A DNA stretch of 64,000 nt from Apopatocola sp963618015. Lineage in GTDB: Bacteria > Bacillota > Clostridia > Oscillospirales > Oscillospiraceae. This document shows, piece by piece, positions 40,748 through 50,319 of the stretch; positions within the stretch are counted from its first letter, which is position 1; each line of letters opens with the position of its first letter. Where the stretch lies: the NCBI GenBank assembly GCA_963618015.1, contig CAVEQS010000008.1:1-64000 (forward strand), read 5' to 3'. The position numbers were made by a program, and so were the translations under genes. The notes below the pieces were generated by a model that saw only the letters and a list, made by a program, of their open reading frames with translations, searched no databases and had not been told where the DNA came from.

Positions 40748-42097
40748 ATGGATCGAATCATGATCTCCGGCGTGAGCAGCGGCTGCGGGAAAACCACGGT
40801 CGTGTGCGCCGTTTTGCAGGCGCTGGTGAACCGCGGCTTGAAGACCGGCGCGTTCAAGTGCGGGCCGGACTACATCGACCCGATGTTCCACAGCCGCATC
40901 ATCGGCGCGAAGAGCGCCAATCTCGATCTGCATTTCTTTTCGGAAAATACGCTCCGGTATCTGCTCGCGAAAAACGGCGAGGGGTGCAATGTGAGCGTTA
41001 TCGAGGGCGCGATGGGGTATTATGACGGCGCGGGTCTCACCTCGTGGAAAACGAGCGCCTATGAGATCGCGCTCGTCACGGAAACGCCGGTCGTGCTCGT
41101 GGTAAACGCGCGCGGCGCGGCGCTCTCGGTGCTCGCGGTCATCGAAGGGTTTCTGCGCTTCCGACCGGAGAGCGGCATCCGCGGCGTTATTCTTAATCAA
41201 TGCACCGCCATGACGTATGCTTCGCTCTCCGCCGCTATTGAGGAGCGCTTTGGCATCCGCTGCCTTGGCTTCCTGCCGAAGCTGGACGAGTGTGCCATCG
41301 AAAGCCGCCATTTGGGTCTTGTGACGGCGGCGGAGATCCAAAACCTGCGCGAAAAGATGCAGACTCTTGCCGCGCAGGCGGAAAAGACGCTCGATATCGA
41401 CGGTCTCCTTGCGCTCAGCCGCACCGCGCCGCCGCTGCGCTGTACGCCTATAGTTTTGCCGCAAAAGGAGAAGATCCGGCTCGCCGTGGCGCGCGACAAG
41501 GCGTTCTGTTTTTATTACGAAGACAGTCTGGACGCCGTGCGGGAGATGGGCGGCGAGATCGTGCCGTTCAGCCCGCTCGCCGACGGCGCGCTGCCGGAGG
41601 ATATCGACGGGCTCTATCTCGGCGGCGGGTATCCGGAGCTGTACGCGAAGGAACTCGGCGAAAATGCGTCCATGCGCGCGTCCATGCGCGCTGCGATAGA
41701 GAAGAAAATCCCGTGCATCGCCGAGTGCGGCGGGTTTATGTATCTCACGGAGGCCATTGGCGATCAGCCGATGGTGGGCGCTCTTCCCGGCACATGCTTT
41801 GATACCGGGAAGCTCACCCGCTTTGGATATGTGACGCTTCGCGCAAAGAGCGACAATCTCCTCTGCCGCGCCGGGGGCGAGATCGCCGCGCACGAGTTCC
41901 ATCATTGGGACTGCACCTGCCCGGGCGACGCCTTCACCGCCGAAAAGCCCACGGGGCGGCGCTGGGACTGCGCCATCAGCTCCGGCACGCTGTACGCCGG
42001 ATACCCGCACTTCCATTTCTATTCCAATCTCGATTTTCTTTACCGCTTTTACGACGCCTGTATAAAGGAGAAGCACCGCCATGATCGAAAATATTAA
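40748..42097 (+). CDS. cbiA: Cobyrinate a,c-diamide synthase
   Basis: 449 residues from the ATG at 40748 (GGAGGG just upstream). It amidates the a and c side chains of cobyrinate using glutamine and ATP. The N-terminal dethiobiotin synthetase-like ATPase has the P-loop GVSSGCGKTTVV, and the corrinoid-binding GPDYIDPMFH follows. The C-terminal triad glutamine amidotransferase has LYLGGGYPELYAKEL and nucleophile Cys in CIAECGGFMYLTE. It is the first gene of the cbi block and overlaps cbiC by 17 nt. No riboswitch is visible in the 45-nt gap before it. Confidence 0.94.
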   Translation: MDRIMISGVSSGCGKTTVVCAVLQALVNRGLKTGAFKCGPDYIDPMFHSRIIGAKSANLDLHFFSENTLRYLLAKNGEGCNVSVIEGAMGYYDGAGLTSWKTSAYEIALVTETPVVLVVNARGAALSVLAVIEGFLRFRPESGIRGVILNQCTAMTYASLSAAIEERFGIRCLGFLPKLDECAIESRHLGLVTAAEIQNLREKMQTLAAQAEKTLDIDGLLALSRTAPPLRCTPIVLPQKEKIRLAVARDKAFCFYYEDSLDAVREMGGEIVPFSPLADGALPEDIDGLYLGGGYPELYAKELGENASMRASMRAAIEKKIPCIAECGGFMYLTEAIGDQPMVGALPGTCFDTGKLTRFGYVTLRAKSDNLLCRAGGEIAAHEFHHWDCTCPGDAFTAEKPTGRRWDCAISSGTLYAGYPHFHFYSNLDFLYRFYDACIKEKHRHDRKY

Positions 42098-42704
42098 GCC
42101 CATGGACATTGAAAAGCGCAGCTTTGCCATCATCACCGAGCTGCTCGGCGATACGAAGCTCGATGCCGAAAACGAGCTTGTCATCAAGCGCGTCATCCAC
42201 ACGACCGCCGATTTTGACTATGTACAGAATCTCGTTTTCTCCCCGCACGCCGTGACGAAGGGGCTGGACGCCCTGCGCGCGGGGTGCCACATCGTCACGG
42301 ACACGCAGATGGCGAAGGCGGGCATCAACAAAACGATCCTCTCGCGTCTCGGCGGCGAGGTGCACTGCTTCATGTCTGACCCCGATGTTGCCGCCGAGGC
42401 GAAGGAGCGCGGCGTCACCCGTGCGATCGTCTCCATGGAGAAGGCGGCGCAGCTGCCGGAGCAGTGCATTTTCGCCATCGGCAACGCGCCCACGGCGCTC
42501 ATCGCGCTGCACGGGCTGATCGAGGCGGGGAAGCTTGACCCCGCGCTCATCATCGGCGTGCCGGTCGGGTTCGTGAACGTGGTGGAGAGCAAGGAGCTTT
42601 TTCTCGATTCCCCGGTGCCGCACATCATCGCCCGCGGCCGGAAGGGCGGCAGCAACGTGGCCGCCGCCATCTGCAACGCGCTGCTCTACCAGATTTTGCG
42701 GTAA
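42081..42704 (+). CDS. cbiC: Precorrin-8X / cobalt-precorrin-8 methylmutase
   Basis: A 207-residue enzyme that shifts the C11 methyl group to C12 to yield (cobalt-)hydrogenobyrinate. Family features are RVIHTTADFDY (catalytic His), PHAVTKGLDALRAGCHIVTDTQMAKAGI, AIGNAPTAL, VPVGFVNVVESKE and a C-terminal RGRKGGSNVAAAICNAL. Length is typical. It starts inside the cbiA 3' end and is followed by cbiD after 2 nt. Confidence 0.95.
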   Translation: MIENIKPMDIEKRSFAIITELLGDTKLDAENELVIKRVIHTTADFDYVQNLVFSPHAVTKGLDALRAGCHIVTDTQMAKAGINKTILSRLGGEVHCFMSDPDVAAEAKERGVTRAIVSMEKAAQLPEQCIFAIGNAPTALIALHGLIEAGKLDPALIIGVPVGFVNVVESKELFLDSPVPHIIARGRKGGSNVAAAICNALLYQILR

Positions 42705-42706
42705 AT

Positions 42707-43834
42707 ATGGAACAGTACATCGAAAAGGACGGAAAGCGGCTCCGGCTCGGGTATACGACCGGCTCGTGCGCCGCGGCGGCGGCCAAGGCTGCGGCCTGGA
42801 TGCTGCTCACCGGGAAGCGGAAGGAGACCATCACGCTCGATACGCCGAAGGGCATCCGCCTCGAGCTCCCCGTGCGGGAGATCACCATGGGGGAGACCGC
42901 CGTCTCCTGCGCCATCGAAAAGGACAGCGGCGACGACCCGGACGTTACCAAAGGCATGCTCATATTTGCCTCCGTCCGCCGGACGGACGAGCCGGGTGTA
43001 CACATCGACGGCGGCGCGGGCATTGGCCGCGTGACGAAGCGCGGGCTGGATCAGAGCGTCGGAAACGCCGCCATCAACTCCGTGCCGCGGCAGATGATCC
43101 GCGAGAATGTGGAAGAGGTCATGGCGCTTGCCGACTTCTCCGGCGGGCTGGCGGTCGTGATCTCTGCGCCGGGAGGCGGAGAGATCGCGAAAAAGACGTT
43201 CAATCCCCGTCTCGGCATCGTCGGCGGGATCTCCATTCTCGGCACGACCGGCATCGTGGAGCCGATGAGCGAAGCGGCGCTCGTGGAGACCATCCGCGTG
43301 GAGCTGCGGCAGCGCCGCGCGCTCGGAAAGGACTATGCGCTGCTCACGCCGGGCAATTACGGCTCGGACTTCATCCGGCAGAACCTGAATGTCGATCTCA
43401 ACACCGCCGTGCAGGTCTCGAACTTCCTCGGCGACGCGCTCGATATCTGCCGGGAGCTCGGCTTTCGCGGCGCGCTGCTCGTCGGGCACATCGGAAAGCT
43501 CGTAAAGGTCGCGGGCGGCATGATGAACACACACTCCAAGTACGGCGACTGCCGCATGGAGATCCTTGCCGCGCACGCGGCCGCCTGCGGCGTGGACGCG
43601 GAGCGTATTCGCGAAATACTCGATTGCGCCGCGTGCGACGATGCCGTGCGCATTCTCCGCGAATGCGGTCTCGCGGAAGCGACGCTCGCGCGCGTTACGG
43701 ACCGGGTGCTCTTCCATCTCGCGCACCGCGCGGACGGGATGAAAATCGGCGTTTTGATGTTTTCCAAGGAATACGGCATTCTGGGGCAGAGCGAAAACGC
43801 CCCGGAGCTTTTGAAAAAGATCATGGAGGATTGA
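42707..43834 (+). CDS. cbiD: Cobalt-precorrin-5B C1-methyltransferase
   Basis: A 375-residue enzyme specific to the anaerobic pathway. It methylates C1 of cobalt-precorrin-5B. The N-terminal LGYTTGSCAAAAAKAAAWML is the family signature, and VSAPGGGEIAKKTFNPRLGIVGGISILGTTGI and GHIGKLVKVAGGMMNTHSKYGDCRME follow in the expected order. CbiD has a fold unrelated to the other corrinoid methyltransferases. Its presence shows that the cluster follows the early-cobalt route. Confidence 0.95.
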   Translation: MEQYIEKDGKRLRLGYTTGSCAAAAAKAAAWMLLTGKRKETITLDTPKGIRLELPVREITMGETAVSCAIEKDSGDDPDVTKGMLIFASVRRTDEPGVHIDGGAGIGRVTKRGLDQSVGNAAINSVPRQMIRENVEEVMALADFSGGLAVVISAPGGGEIAKKTFNPRLGIVGGISILGTTGIVEPMSEAALVETIRVELRQRRALGKDYALLTPGNYGSDFIRQNLNVDLNTAVQVSNFLGDALDICRELGFRGALLVGHIGKLVKVAGGMMNTHSKYGDCRMEILAAHAAACGVDAERIREILDCAACDDAVRILRECGLAEATLARVTDRVLFHLAHRADGMKIGVLMFSKEYGILGQSENAPELLKKIMED

Positions 43835-43839
43835 ATCGT

Positions 43840-44595
43840 ATGGTACATTTTGTCGGAGCCGGAAGCGGCGCGGCCGATCTTATCACGGTGCGGGGGGCGA
43901 AGCTGCTCGGCGAGTGCGACGTGGTGATCTACGCCGGGAGCCTGGTGAATCCCGCGCTTTTGAACTACTGCCGGAAGGACTGCCAAATCTACAACAGCGC
44001 GGAAATGACGCTCGAGCAGGTGATCGCCGCCATCCGCGAGGCCGAAGCCGAGGGCAAAACGACCGTCCGCCTCCACACCGGCGATTCGAGCATTTACGGC
44101 GCGGTGCGCGAGCAGTTTGACGAGCTCGATAAGCTTGGCATCGCCTACGACGTCTGCCCCGGCGTGAGCGCCTTTTGCGGCGCGGCGGCCTCGCTCAAAA
44201 CGGAGTATACGCTGCCCGACGTGAGCCAGACCGTCATCATCACGCGCGCCGCCGGCCGGACGCCGGTGCCCGAAAAGCAGTCGATCGCGGCGCTTGCCGC
44301 GCATCAGGCCACGATGGTGCTCTTCCTCAGCACGAGCCTCACCGAAAAGCTCCAGCACGAGCTTTTGGCGGGCGGCTACTCCGAAAGCACTCCCGCGGCG
44401 GTCGTATACAAGGCGACGTGGCCGGAGGAGAAGATCTTCCGCTGCACCGTCGGCACGCTGCACAAGACCGTTACGGAAAACGGCCTTACCAAAACGAGTC
44501 TCATCGTCGTCGGCGAGTGCATGGGGGACAAGTACCTCCGCTCGCTTCTCTACCATCCCGGCTTCACCACGGAGTTCCGGGAGGCCACGGAATGA
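43840..44595 (+). CDS. cbiF: Cobalt-precorrin-4 C11-methyltransferase
   Basis: A 251-residue SAM-dependent tetrapyrrole methylase. MVHFVGAGSGAADLITVRGAKLL is the N-terminal GxGxGxxDLxTxxG motif, and YAGSLV, RLHTGDSSIYGAVREQ and VCPGVSAFCGAAASL are typical of the CbiF/CobM subgroup. The start at 43840 follows the cbiD stop by 5 nt; a longer frame to the left only shadows cbiD. It overlaps cbiG by 4 nt (ATGA). Confidence 0.93.
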   Translation: MVHFVGAGSGAADLITVRGAKLLGECDVVIYAGSLVNPALLNYCRKDCQIYNSAEMTLEQVIAAIREAEAEGKTTVRLHTGDSSIYGAVREQFDELDKLGIAYDVCPGVSAFCGAAASLKTEYTLPDVSQTVIITRAAGRTPVPEKQSIAALAAHQATMVLFLSTSLTEKLQHELLAGGYSESTPAAVVYKATWPEEKIFRCTVGTLHKTVTENGLTKTSLIVVGECMGDKYLRSLLYHPGFTTEFREATE

Positions 44596-45611
44596 ACGCC
44601 GCGCTCTTTGCCTACAGCCGCCGCGGCTGCGCCACGGCGCGCCGCGTTATGGAAGCTCTCGATGGCTATACGGTGCAGGCGTACACGATGGAGCGGTTTG
44701 GGGAGGCGGGCTTTGCGCCGGTCTGCCGCCCGGCGAAGGAGTTTTACGGGCCGATCTTTGCAAAGGTACAGGCCATGATCTTCGTTTCGAGCGTCGGGCT
44801 CGCCGTGCGGGAGGTCGCGCCGCATCTTAAAAGCAAGGCGACCGACCCCGCGGTGCTCGTGCTCGACGAGCTGGGGCAGTACGTGATCCCCGTGCTCTCG
44901 GGGCACATCGGCGGGGCGAACGAGCTTGCCAAAACGCTTGCCGCTTCGCTCGGCGCGCAGGCCGTCATCACGACGGCGACTGACATCAACGGCCGCTTTT
45001 CCGTGGATTCCTGGGCGGCGAAGAACGGCTGTGCCATCGCGAGCCTGCCGGTCGCAAAGGCGGTGTCTGCCGCGGTGCTCGAGGGCGACGTGCCGCTCGC
45101 GTGCGATTTTCCGGTCGTGACGGCTCTGCCGCGCGGCATTGCTTCGGGCGATGCCGGTCCGCTCGGCGTGTACATCGGCGTTTATGAGAAAACGCCGTTT
45201 GCGAGGACGCTGCGGCTCGTCCCGCGCGTCGTGCATCTCGGCATCGGCTGCCGGAAGGGCACGGGCGAGGAGGCGATCCGCGCGGCGGTGGACGCCGCAC
45301 TCGCGGAGAATCGCATTGACCGCCGCGCCGTGAAGTGCGCCGCGTCCATCGATCTCAAGGCGCAGGAGGCGGGGCTTCTCGCCTACTGCCGGGCAGAGGG
45401 GCTGCCCATAGAGTTTTATACGGCGGAGGAGCTGCGCGCAGTGCGCGGCGAGTTTACGCCCTCGGAATTTGTGAAAAGCGTCACCGGCGTCGATAACGTG
45501 TGCGAGAGAGCCGCGCTTCGAAACGCCGAAACGTTATTGATAAAAAAGACCGCCCGCGACGGCGTGACTGTTGCGGCGGCGGTGGAGCATTGGGAGGTTC
45601 GCTTTGAGTAA
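44592..45611 (+). CDS. cbiG: Cobalt-precorrin-5A hydrolase
   Basis: A 339-residue enzyme that opens the delta-lactone and releases acetaldehyde after ring contraction. Three domains are visible: an N-terminal one (ALFAYSRRGCATARRVMEAL), the middle domain with SGHIGGANELAKTLA and ATDINGRFSVDSWA, and the C-terminal domain starting at HLGIGCRKGTGEEAI. All three parts are in one gene. Both ends overlap neighbours (cbiF and cbiH). Confidence 0.93.
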   Translation: MNAALFAYSRRGCATARRVMEALDGYTVQAYTMERFGEAGFAPVCRPAKEFYGPIFAKVQAMIFVSSVGLAVREVAPHLKSKATDPAVLVLDELGQYVIPVLSGHIGGANELAKTLAASLGAQAVITTATDINGRFSVDSWAAKNGCAIASLPVAKAVSAAVLEGDVPLACDFPVVTALPRGIASGDAGPLGVYIGVYEKTPFARTLRLVPRVVHLGIGCRKGTGEEAIRAAVDAALAENRIDRRAVKCAASIDLKAQEAGLLAYCRAEGLPIEFYTAEELRAVRGEFTPSEFVKSVTGVDNVCERAALRNAETLLIKKTARDGVTVAAAVEHWEVRFE

Positions 45612-46350
45612 GCTGGCGGTTGTGGGCATCGGCCCCGGAAACTATGAAAACATGACGATCCGCGCCGACCGCGCGCTGCGCGAGTGCGACGTGATCGTAG
45701 GCTATACCGTGTACGTTGATCTCGTAAAGGAGCGCTACGCGGACAAGGAATTTCTCACCACGCCGATGCTGCGCGAGGTGGAGCGCTGCGAAATGGCGCT
45801 CGAAACGGCGCGCGGCGGAAAGAGCGTTGCGATGATCTGCTCCGGCGACAGCGGCATTTACGGCATGGCGGCGCTGCTCTATGAGCTGCGCGGCGAGGAG
45901 GGCGAGCCCGAGATCGAGGTCATCCCCGGCCTCACCGCCGCGTGCAGCGGCGGGGCGCTGCTCGGCGCACCGCTCACGCATGACTTTGCCGTCATCAGCC
46001 TGAGCGACCGGCTGACGCCGTGGGAGAAGATCGAAAAGCGCCTAGCGTGTGCGGCCGAGGCCGATCTCAGCATCGTCCTTTATAACCCCCGCAGCAAGGG
46101 CCGCCCGGAAAATCTCCGCATGGCGTGCGATATTTTGCTGCGCTATCTGCCGGAGGATCGTCCCTGCGGCGTGGCGCACTCCATCGGGCGCGAGGGCGAG
46201 GCGGGCGAATATATGACGCTCGCTGAGCTGCGAGACGCCGATATCGATATGTTCAGCACCGTATTCATCGGAAACGCCATGACGAAGATGATCGGCGGGG
46301 CAATGGTGACGCCGCGCGGCTACCGCCGCAAGGGGGCGCCGGATGCCTAA
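45604..46350 (+). CDS. cbiH: Precorrin-3B / cobalt-precorrin-3 C17-methyltransferase
   Basis: 248 residues from a TTG at 45604, chosen because GGGAGG lies 6 nt upstream and the protein then begins SKLAVVGIGPGNYENMT, the normal family start. It methylates C17 with ring contraction. Further motifs are VIVGYTVYVDLV, ICSGDSGIYGMA, VIPGLTAACSGGALLGAPLTHDFAVISLSD and LYNPRSKGRP. The start overlaps the last two codons of cbiG, and the end overlaps the next gene by 8 nt. Confidence 0.92.
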   Translation: MSKLAVVGIGPGNYENMTIRADRALRECDVIVGYTVYVDLVKERYADKEFLTTPMLREVERCEMALETARGGKSVAMICSGDSGIYGMAALLYELRGEEGEPEIEVIPGLTAACSGGALLGAPLTHDFAVISLSDRLTPWEKIEKRLACAAEADLSIVLYNPRSKGRPENLRMACDILLRYLPEDRPCGVAHSIGREGEAGEYMTLAELRDADIDMFSTVFIGNAMTKMIGGAMVTPRGYRRKGAPDA

Positions 46351-48304
46351 GCTCTGTGTATTTGCCGGGACGACCGAGGGACGCGAGATCGCCGAATTTC
46401 TCGCCGCGCAGGACGCGGATGTGACCGTGTGCGTGGCCACGGAATACGGCGAAACGCTGCTGCCGCAGGGGGAGAATCTGCACATCTCCGCGCGGCCTCT
46501 GCCGCGCGAGGAGATGAAAGAGCTCTTCCGGCGGGAGAGCTACGATCTCGTCATCGACGCGACGCACCCTTACGCCAAACGCATCACCGAGAGCGTCGCA
46601 GAGAATTGCGCTGCCACGGATACGGAATACCTCCGGCTCCTCCGGCCCGATACGGCGCTGCCGGAAAACGCCGTTTTCGTCGAGGATGCCGCCGCGGCGG
46701 CGGAATATCTCGATCGCGTGGACGGGAACATCCTGCTCACGACCGGCAGCAAGGAGCTGCGCGCCTTTGCCGCGCTGCGCGATTTTTCCGAGCGCGTCTA
46801 TGCCCGCGTGCTGCCGATGGAGGATTCCCTCCGGCTCTGCCGTGAGGCGGGGGTGCAGCCGTCGCACATTCTCGCGATGCAGGGACCGTTCTCGAAAGAG
46901 CTCAACGCCGCCATGCTCCGGAGCACCGGCGCGGCGTACATGGTAACAAAGGCCTCCGGCAGCGCCGGAGGATTGGAGGAAAAGCTCGCCGCCGCCGCGG
47001 AGACCGGCGCAGTGCCGGTCATCCTTGGCCGCCCGGCACAGCGCGAAGGACTCGATACAGCGGAGACGATCGCGCTGCTCTGCCGCCGGTTCGGCTTTCA
47101 CGCGCGGCCAAACGTCGCCATTGTGGGGCTTGGCCCCGGCAGCCGCGCCGCACTCACCGGCGAGGCGCGCGAGGCGCTCTCCCGCGCCGGGTGTCTTGTT
47201 GGCGCGGCACGGATGATCGAGGCCGCGGCGGCGCCCGGCCAGGCGACGCACGCCGCCATTGCGCCGGAGGATATCCGCGATTATATTCTCGCGCACCCGG
47301 AATACGGCTCGTTCGCGGTCGTGATGTCCGGCGATACCGGCTTTTTCAGCGGCACGAGAAAGCTTCTGCCGCTGCTCACCGGCTGCCGCGTTACGGTTTT
47401 GCCGGGGGTGAGCTCGCTCTCCTACCTCTGCGCGAAGCTCGGCACATCCTACGAGGACGTGCTCCCCGTCACGCTCCATGGCCGGAGCGAGCCGGTCTTG
47501 CTCCCGCTCGCGCAGGGACGGCGCTGCTTTGTGCTCGTCGGCGGCGAGAACGGCATGGGAAAGCTCTGCCGCACGCTCACGGAAAACGGCATGGGCGCGG
47601 CGCGCGTTTCGGTTGGCGAGCGCTTGAGCTACCCGGACGAGGCTATTACCACCGGCACGGCGGCGGAGCTTTCGGAAAAGCATTTTGAAAGTCTCGCCGT
47701 GGCGCTCATCGAATATTCGGGCGAAGCGCTGCCCATTACGGCGGGGCTGCCGGACGAGGCGTTTTCGCGCGCCGAGACCGTGCCGATGACGAAGAGCGAA
47801 ATTCGCGCCGTGAGTCTTTCCAAGCTCGCGCCGCGTGAGGACTCGATCGTCTGGGACGTCGGCGCGGGTACAGGCAGCGTCACGATCGAGGCGGCGCTCG
47901 CCGCCCGGCGGGGGCGCGTATACGCCGTGGAGCAAAAGGACGCCGCCTGCGATATCCTGCGCGAAAACCTCCGCCGGTTCCACACCGACAACGTGGAGCT
48001 TGTCTCCGGCACCGCACCGGAGGCATGTGCCGGCCTCCCCACGCCGACGCATGCCTTTCTCGGCGGGACGAGCGGCCATATGAAAGAGATCATTGCACTG
48101 CTCCGGGAGAAAAATCCGCAGGTGCGCATCGTTGCCACGGCGGTGACGCTTGAATCCGTTGCGGAGCTCACCGAGTGCGTGAAGGCGTTTCCGTTTCGCG
48201 AAACGGAGGCGGTGTCCATCACCGCCGCGCGCAGCCGGAAGGCGGGCACGTACCATCTGATGACCGGACAGAACCCGGTATACATTTTTACCATGCAGGG
48301 GTGA
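46343..48304 (+). CDS. Fused CbiJ-CbiE-CbiT (precorrin-6A reductase and precorrin-6B/7 methyltransferases)
   Basis: 653 residues with three enzymes in one chain. Residues 1-250 are CbiJ/CobK (MPKLCVFAGTTEGREIAEFL, DATHPYAKRITE, ILLTTGSKEL), which reduces precorrin-6A with NADH. Residues about 255-455 are CbiE (NVAIVGLGPGSRAALTGEAREAL, VVMSGDTGFFSGTRKLL), the C5-methyltransferase. Residues about 465-653 are CbiT (MTKSEIRAVSLSKLAPREDSIVWDVGAGTGSVTIEAAL), the C15-methyltransferase/decarboxylase. CbiE-CbiT fusions (CobL) are common, while adding CbiJ in front is less usual. The ATG overlaps cbiH by 8 nt. No internal stop or ribosome site suggests separate products. Confidence 0.92.
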   Translation: MPKLCVFAGTTEGREIAEFLAAQDADVTVCVATEYGETLLPQGENLHISARPLPREEMKELFRRESYDLVIDATHPYAKRITESVAENCAATDTEYLRLLRPDTALPENAVFVEDAAAAAEYLDRVDGNILLTTGSKELRAFAALRDFSERVYARVLPMEDSLRLCREAGVQPSHILAMQGPFSKELNAAMLRSTGAAYMVTKASGSAGGLEEKLAAAAETGAVPVILGRPAQREGLDTAETIALLCRRFGFHARPNVAIVGLGPGSRAALTGEAREALSRAGCLVGAARMIEAAAAPGQATHAAIAPEDIRDYILAHPEYGSFAVVMSGDTGFFSGTRKLLPLLTGCRVTVLPGVSSLSYLCAKLGTSYEDVLPVTLHGRSEPVLLPLAQGRRCFVLVGGENGMGKLCRTLTENGMGAARVSVGERLSYPDEAITTGTAAELSEKHFESLAVALIEYSGEALPITAGLPDEAFSRAETVPMTKSEIRAVSLSKLAPREDSIVWDVGAGTGSVTIEAALAARRGRVYAVEQKDAACDILRENLRRFHTDNVELVSGTAPEACAGLPTPTHAFLGGTSGHMKEIIALLREKNPQVRIVATAVTLESVAELTECVKAFPFRETEAVSITAARSRKAGTYHLMTGQNPVYIFTMQG

Positions 48305-48311
48305 AGAGCAA

Positions 48312-49271
48312 ATGTACCATCTGATCGCGCTGCTGCTCGGCTTTTTCATCGATCTTCTGCTCGGCGACCCGCACAGCATCCCGCACCCGGTCGTGTGGAT
48401 CGGGAAGCTGATCACGGCTGTGGAGAAGTTTGTGCGGCGCATATTTCCCAAAACCGTCCGCGGCGAGAATGTCGCAGGGGGCGTTCTGTGGCTCATCGTG
48501 GCGGGAATTTCCACCGCCGTTCCGGCGCTTTTGCTGTACGCGGCGTACCGCATCCATCCGGCGGCGGGGCTCGTGCTCGAGAGCATTATGTGCTGGCAGA
48601 TCCTCGCGACGAAGTCCCTCCGGGATGAGAGCATGAAGGTCTATGCCGCGCTGAAAAAGGGCGTGCCGGAGGAGTACCGCCGTGCCGTTTCGATGATCGT
48701 CGGGCGCGACACCGCCGAACTGGACGATCTCGCGGTCACCCGCGCCGCGGTGGAGACCGTGGCGGAGAACGCCTCCGACGGCGTCATCGCGCCGATGCTC
48801 TTTCTCGCACTCGGCGGCGCGCCGCTCGGCTTTTTCTACAAGGCCGCGAACACCATGGACTCCATGCTCGGCTACGTGGAGATGCCGTATAAGAACATCG
48901 GCCTTGTCCCGGCAAAAATGGACGACGTGTTGAACTACATCCCCGCGCGGCTCTCCGCACTTTTGATGCTCGCCGCGGGCGCGCTGCTGCGGCTCGATGC
49001 GAAAAACGGCTGGAAAATCTGGCGGCGCGACCGGCGCAACCACGCAAGCCCCAACTCCGCGCAGACGGAGTCGGTGTGCGCGGGGCTGCTCGGCGTGCGT
49101 CTCGCGGGCGACGCTTACTACCACGGCGAGCTGCACAAAAAGCCGTACATCGGCGATGCGCGGCGCGAGATCGAATACGAGGACATCCCCCGCGCCGGTC
49201 GGCTGCTTTACGCCACGGCGGCACTGTCGCTGCTCCTGTTCGGGGGAATAAAATTTCTTCTGTTGAGGTGA
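48312..49271 (+). CDS. cbiB: Adenosylcobinamide-phosphate synthase
   Basis: A 319-residue membrane protein that attaches aminopropanol (phosphate) to adenosylcobyrate. The N-terminal helix ALLLGFFIDLLLGDPHSIPHPVVWIGKLI is the family signature. AVETVAENASDGVIAPMLFLALGG and KAANTMDSMLGYV are the other conserved blocks, with the final NHASPNSAQTES motif near residue 242. Several hydrophobic helices match an inner-membrane enzyme. It is followed by the gene that would make its aminopropanol donor. Confidence 0.94.
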   Translation: MYHLIALLLGFFIDLLLGDPHSIPHPVVWIGKLITAVEKFVRRIFPKTVRGENVAGGVLWLIVAGISTAVPALLLYAAYRIHPAAGLVLESIMCWQILATKSLRDESMKVYAALKKGVPEEYRRAVSMIVGRDTAELDDLAVTRAAVETVAENASDGVIAPMLFLALGGAPLGFFYKAANTMDSMLGYVEMPYKNIGLVPAKMDDVLNYIPARLSALLMLAAGALLRLDAKNGWKIWRRDRRNHASPNSAQTESVCAGLLGVRLAGDAYYHGELHKKPYIGDARREIEYEDIPRAGRLLYATAALSLLLFGGIKFLLLR

Positions 49272-49275
49272 AATC

Positions 49276-50319
49276 ATGCTGTACGACACGAAAAATCCGC
49301 ACGGCGGAGACGTTTACGCCGGGAACATCCGGCTCGACTTTTCCGCTAACATCAACCCGCACGGCATGCCGGAGGGCGTGCGCGAGGCGATCGGCCGCGC
49401 GCTGGACCGTGCGGATCGCTACCCCGACCCCTACTGCCGCGCGCTGCGCGCGGCGATCGCAAAGGCCGAGAGCGTGCCGGAAGACTATGTCATCTGCGGC
49501 AACGGCGCGTCGGAACTGATCTACACCTTTGCCGATGCCTTCCGCCCGAGCTCCGCGGCGGAGCTCGCGCCGACGTTTTCGGAGTATGCGCACGCCGTGG
49601 CGCGCCGCGGCTGCGATATGGCACGCTACACGTTTTCGGAGGAGAAGGGCTTCGTGCCGGACGCCGGGATCCTCGGCTTCCTTCGCGAGACGAGACCGGC
49701 GGTGTTCTTCCTCTGCAACCCGAACAACCCCACCGGGCGGCTCGCCGAGCCTCAGCTGATCGAGCAGATCCTTGCCGTGTGCGAGGAGCAGGGGACGTTC
49801 GTTTTCGCGGACGAGTGCTTTCTGGATCTCACGGACGGCGGCGAGAGCCTGAAGCCGTATCTCGCGCGGTATCCGCAGCTCTTCATTCTCAAGGCGTTCA
49901 CGAAAAGCTACGGCATGGCGGGCGTCCGCCTCGGCTACGGCCTCTGTGCCGATGCGGACATACTGCGCGACATGGCCTCCGCCGCGCCGCCGTGGAACGT
50001 ATCCACGCTTGCGCAGGCGGCGGGCGAGGCGGCGCTGCGGGAGACGGGATTTCTGGAAACGACCCGCGCGCTTATCAAAACGGAACGCGCCTGGCTGGCC
50101 GGGGCGCTCGCGGCGTCCGGCTGCCGCGTGATCCCCTCGGACGCCAATTACCTGCTCTTTCAGGCCGCGCCGGGACTTTCCGATGCGCTGCGCGAAAAGG
50201 GCGTGCTGATCCGAAACTGCGATAATTACGAAGGGCTCTCCGCCGGGTGGTACCGCGTTGCGGTGCGCACGCATGCGGAGAACGAGGCCCTGATCCAGAC
50301 CATCCGGGAGATCGAATAA
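49276..50319 (+). CDS. cobD: Threonine-phosphate decarboxylase-like PLP enzyme (CobD)
   Basis: 347 residues of the class I/II aminotransferase fold. HGGDVYAGNIRLDFSANINPHGMPEGVREAI is the CobD/histidinol-phosphate aminotransferase-like start. The PLP contacts VFFLCNPNNPTGR, VFADECFLDLT and the Schiff-base Lys in ILKAFTKSYGMAGVRLGY are all intact. Its position between cbiB and cbiP points to CobD, which makes aminopropanol phosphate from threonine phosphate, rather than HisC. It overlaps the cbiP ATG by one base. Confidence 0.9.
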   Translation: MLYDTKNPHGGDVYAGNIRLDFSANINPHGMPEGVREAIGRALDRADRYPDPYCRALRAAIAKAESVPEDYVICGNGASELIYTFADAFRPSSAAELAPTFSEYAHAVARRGCDMARYTFSEEKGFVPDAGILGFLRETRPAVFFLCNPNNPTGRLAEPQLIEQILAVCEEQGTFVFADECFLDLTDGGESLKPYLARYPQLFILKAFTKSYGMAGVRLGYGLCADADILRDMASAAPPWNVSTLAQAAGEAALRETGFLETTRALIKTERAWLAGALAASGCRVIPSDANYLLFQAAPGLSDALREKGVLIRNCDNYEGLSAGWYRVAVRTHAENEALIQTIREIE

